DNA of 64,000 nucleotides from Nitrospirota bacterium. Its GTDB lineage: Bacteria > Nitrospirota > Nitrospiria > Nitrospirales > Nitrospiraceae. Every line of letters begins with the position of its first letter. Within the stretch, counting starts at the first letter, position 1. Both the position numbers and the translations under genes were made by a program. Below are positions 62,655 to 64,000 of this stretch, one piece after another. The stretch covers positions 1-64,000 of the forward strand of contig JAUXVD010000018.1 of the NCBI GenBank assembly GCA_030684575.1, written 5' to 3'. A model generated the notes under the pieces. That model searched no databases. It saw only the letters and a program-made list of their open reading frames with translations, and had not been told where the DNA came from.

Positions 62655-62797
62655 TCCACTTGCTGCGGCCTTTCAGAACAGCCGACTACTAATTTTTATG
62701 AATAGTGGTGCTGAAGATATCTGACGATCTGATGAATTCCGAACCTTCAACAGATCATCAGGTCAACAGATTCAAGAATGGCTTCACAACATGCGTG
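62655..62797. other. Spacer between the palindrome and the signalling gene
   Basis: Only a short plus-strand frame (62705-62923) runs here, antisense to the signalling gene's end; it has no recognisable domain and is taken as a shadow. Confidence 0.4.
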
Positions 62798-64000
62798 TCA
62801 CGGGGTCTCTCCTGTCGTCGAATTCTTCGTGTCCGGTGGCGACGCGGTTCGTGCGTTCATCACTTTGACCAGGCGAACCACTGCAACCTCAATCTGGGTA
62901 TAGATGATGGGGGCATCGAGTAAGGTGCCGAGTCGCCCGAGCGCTTCCAGCCGACCGGCAGCCAGGACAACCTCCGGTGCACAGAGGTTTCCGGCCGTGC
63001 CTTTCAAGAGATGTGCAGACTGTTCGATGTCCTGCTGGTTCTGGCTCGCTAAGGCGATGCGGATGTTTTCCAGCATGGATTGATAGCGCTGTAGAAATAA
63101 GACGATCAGCTGGTCCAATAATTCACGATCGCCGCCGATATTGCGTAACATCGTGGCGGTGTCGAAAATCATCGGAACTGCGTCAGCGGCAACTGGTGAT
63201 TCGGGGGAAGGCGTGTTGCCGCTGTCCATGGCTCGTGCAGGCTGGGAGGTATGAATCCACCGCTCGAGCGCACCCTTGAGTTCCTCTTTCCGAATGGGCT
63301 TCGTCAAGTAATCGTCCATGCCGGCTGCGAGGCAGCGCTCGCGATCTCCGCTCATGGCGTTGGCTGTCAACGCCATGATCGGAATATGGCATGCCGTAGG
63401 GGAGTCGACCGTCGTCGATGCCTGCGCGTCGGCTTCGCGTTGGCGAATGAGTTTGGTCGCGCCGAATCCATCGAGGATCGGCATCTGACAGTCCATCAGG
63501 ATCGCGGCATAGCCGCCGCGCTCTAAGGCAGCCAATACGTCGCGACCATTCTCGACGACGTCCGATTGGTAGCCGAGTTTTTCTAACATGCGGACGGTCA
63601 ATTTTTGATTGATAAGATTATCTTCGGCCACCAGGACTCGGGGCAGCGACTTGGTTTCTGCAAGCGTATGCCGCGTGATCAGTGGCGGGGCGGGTGCCGT
63701 CGCCGGCATCGTCGTCGGCTGCCCTGTGTTGACAAGACAGGGTAATCCCAGGACGGTTCTCAAACAGTTCGCGAGTTGATCGTGGCGGGCTGGCTTCGTG
63801 AGATAGGCCACGAACCCGGCCTGGCGCGCCAATTCCGCATGTCCTCGCTGAACGAGTGACGTAAGGATCACGAGACGGACGAGTGCCCCAACCGGATGGG
63901 CCTTTAATTCTTTGGCGAGTTGGAGTCCATCCTTGCCCGGCATCACCATGTCGACGATGGCGACATCGTACGAGATGCCTTGTGCCGTCTGCTGCTCAAT
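62798..64000 (-). CDS. Hybrid signalling protein, C-terminal part (REC-REC-HPt)
   Basis: The frame is open to the right edge, so the N-terminus (probably sensor and kinase domains) is missing. Visible are the second half of a receiver starting at VAIVDMVMPGKDG, a complete receiver (LVAEDNLINQ, phosphoacceptor in AILMDCQMPILDG, LTANAM, TKPI) and an HPt domain with SAHLLKGTAGN. The protein resembles BarA/RcsC-like phosphorelay kinases. It is transcribed toward, and convergent with, the flagellar operon. Confidence 0.88.
   Translation of the reverse strand: MEQQTAQGISYDVAIVDMVMPGKDGLQLAKELKAHPVGALVRLVILTSLVQRGHAELARQAGFVAYLTKPARHDQLANCLRTVLGLPCLVNTGQPTTMPATAPAPPLITRHTLAETKSLPRVLVAEDNLINQKLTVRMLEKLGYQSDVVENGRDVLAALERGGYAAILMDCQMPILDGFGATKLIRQREADAQASTTVDSPTACHIPIMALTANAMSGDRERCLAAGMDDYLTKPIRKEELKGALERWIHTSQPARAMDSGNTPSPESPVAADAVPMIFDTATMLRNIGGDRELLDQLIVLFLQRYQSMLENIRIALASQNQQDIEQSAHLLKGTAGNLCAPEVVLAAGRLEALGRLGTLLDAPIIYTQIEVAVVRLVKVMNARTASPPDTKNSTTGETP

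Overview
The window looks like part of a chromosome of a Nitrospira-type bacterium (phylum Nitrospirota). This is inferred from the overall gene content, the GC-rich flagellar genes, the flagellar gene order with two NtrC-type sigma-54 activators and csrA-fliW at its end, and the long modular FlgK and FlgL. No marker gene such as nxr or rRNA is present, so the genus is an inference.

Region 1 (1 to about 15.06 kb) is accessory DNA, visibly more AT-rich in its left part. It opens with the right end of an IS21-like transposon that cuts a UvrD-type helicase gene. After that come an orphan nuclease-tail domain, a lipoprotein, a SIR2-like protein facing an AAA+ ATPase, a small outer-membrane barrel, an XRE regulator, an HNH-like finger protein, a secreted thermonuclease coupled to a DUF4236 protein, and a pilZ - hypothetical - comEA-like operon whose pilZ has an in-frame amber stop. 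It ends with a module of zinc-finger protein, excisionase-like HTH and tyrosine recombinase beside the 3' end of a tRNA-Met gene. This is the layout of an element integrated at a tRNA gene.

Region 2 (15.2 to 21.6 kb) is chromosomal regulation and metabolism: a ferritin-like protein, a soluble transhydrogenase (sthA) overlapping an HDOD protein, a NarL-type response regulator, and an NtrC-type activator resembling FleQ/FlrA-class regulators but with a receiver domain.

Region 3 (22 to 62.6 kb) is a nearly complete flagellar locus on the plus strand. It begins with a TPR protein, a soluble PAS kinase and a second NtrC-type activator (an FlrBC/FleSR-like pair). Then follow flgBC-fliEFG, a receiver-FliH fusion, fliIJ, a MotE-like gene, fliK-flgDE, fliLMNOPQR-flhBAFG-fliA, a small membrane ORF, a degenerate GGDEF protein, flgFG-flgA-flgH, a short FlgH-tail paralogue, flgI-flgJ, flgM, a flgN-like gene, flgKL and csrA-fliW. 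Sequences matching the sigma-54 consensus lie before the TPR gene, flgB, fliK (weaker), fliL and flgF. A sigma-28-like promoter lies before csrA-fliW. This suggests a hierarchy: NtrC activators with sigma-54 drive basal-body and hook genes, and FliA/FlgM, CsrA/FliW control late genes. Flagellin (fliC), the cap (fliD, fliS) and the stator (motAB) are not in the window.

Region 4 (62.6 to 64.0 kb) has a palindrome-rich spacer and, on the minus strand, the C-terminal part of a hybrid signalling protein (REC-REC-HPt) running off the right edge.

The most unusual item is the receiver domain fused to FliH. It keeps all phosphorylation residues and would place a two-component input on the flagellar export ATPase stator.
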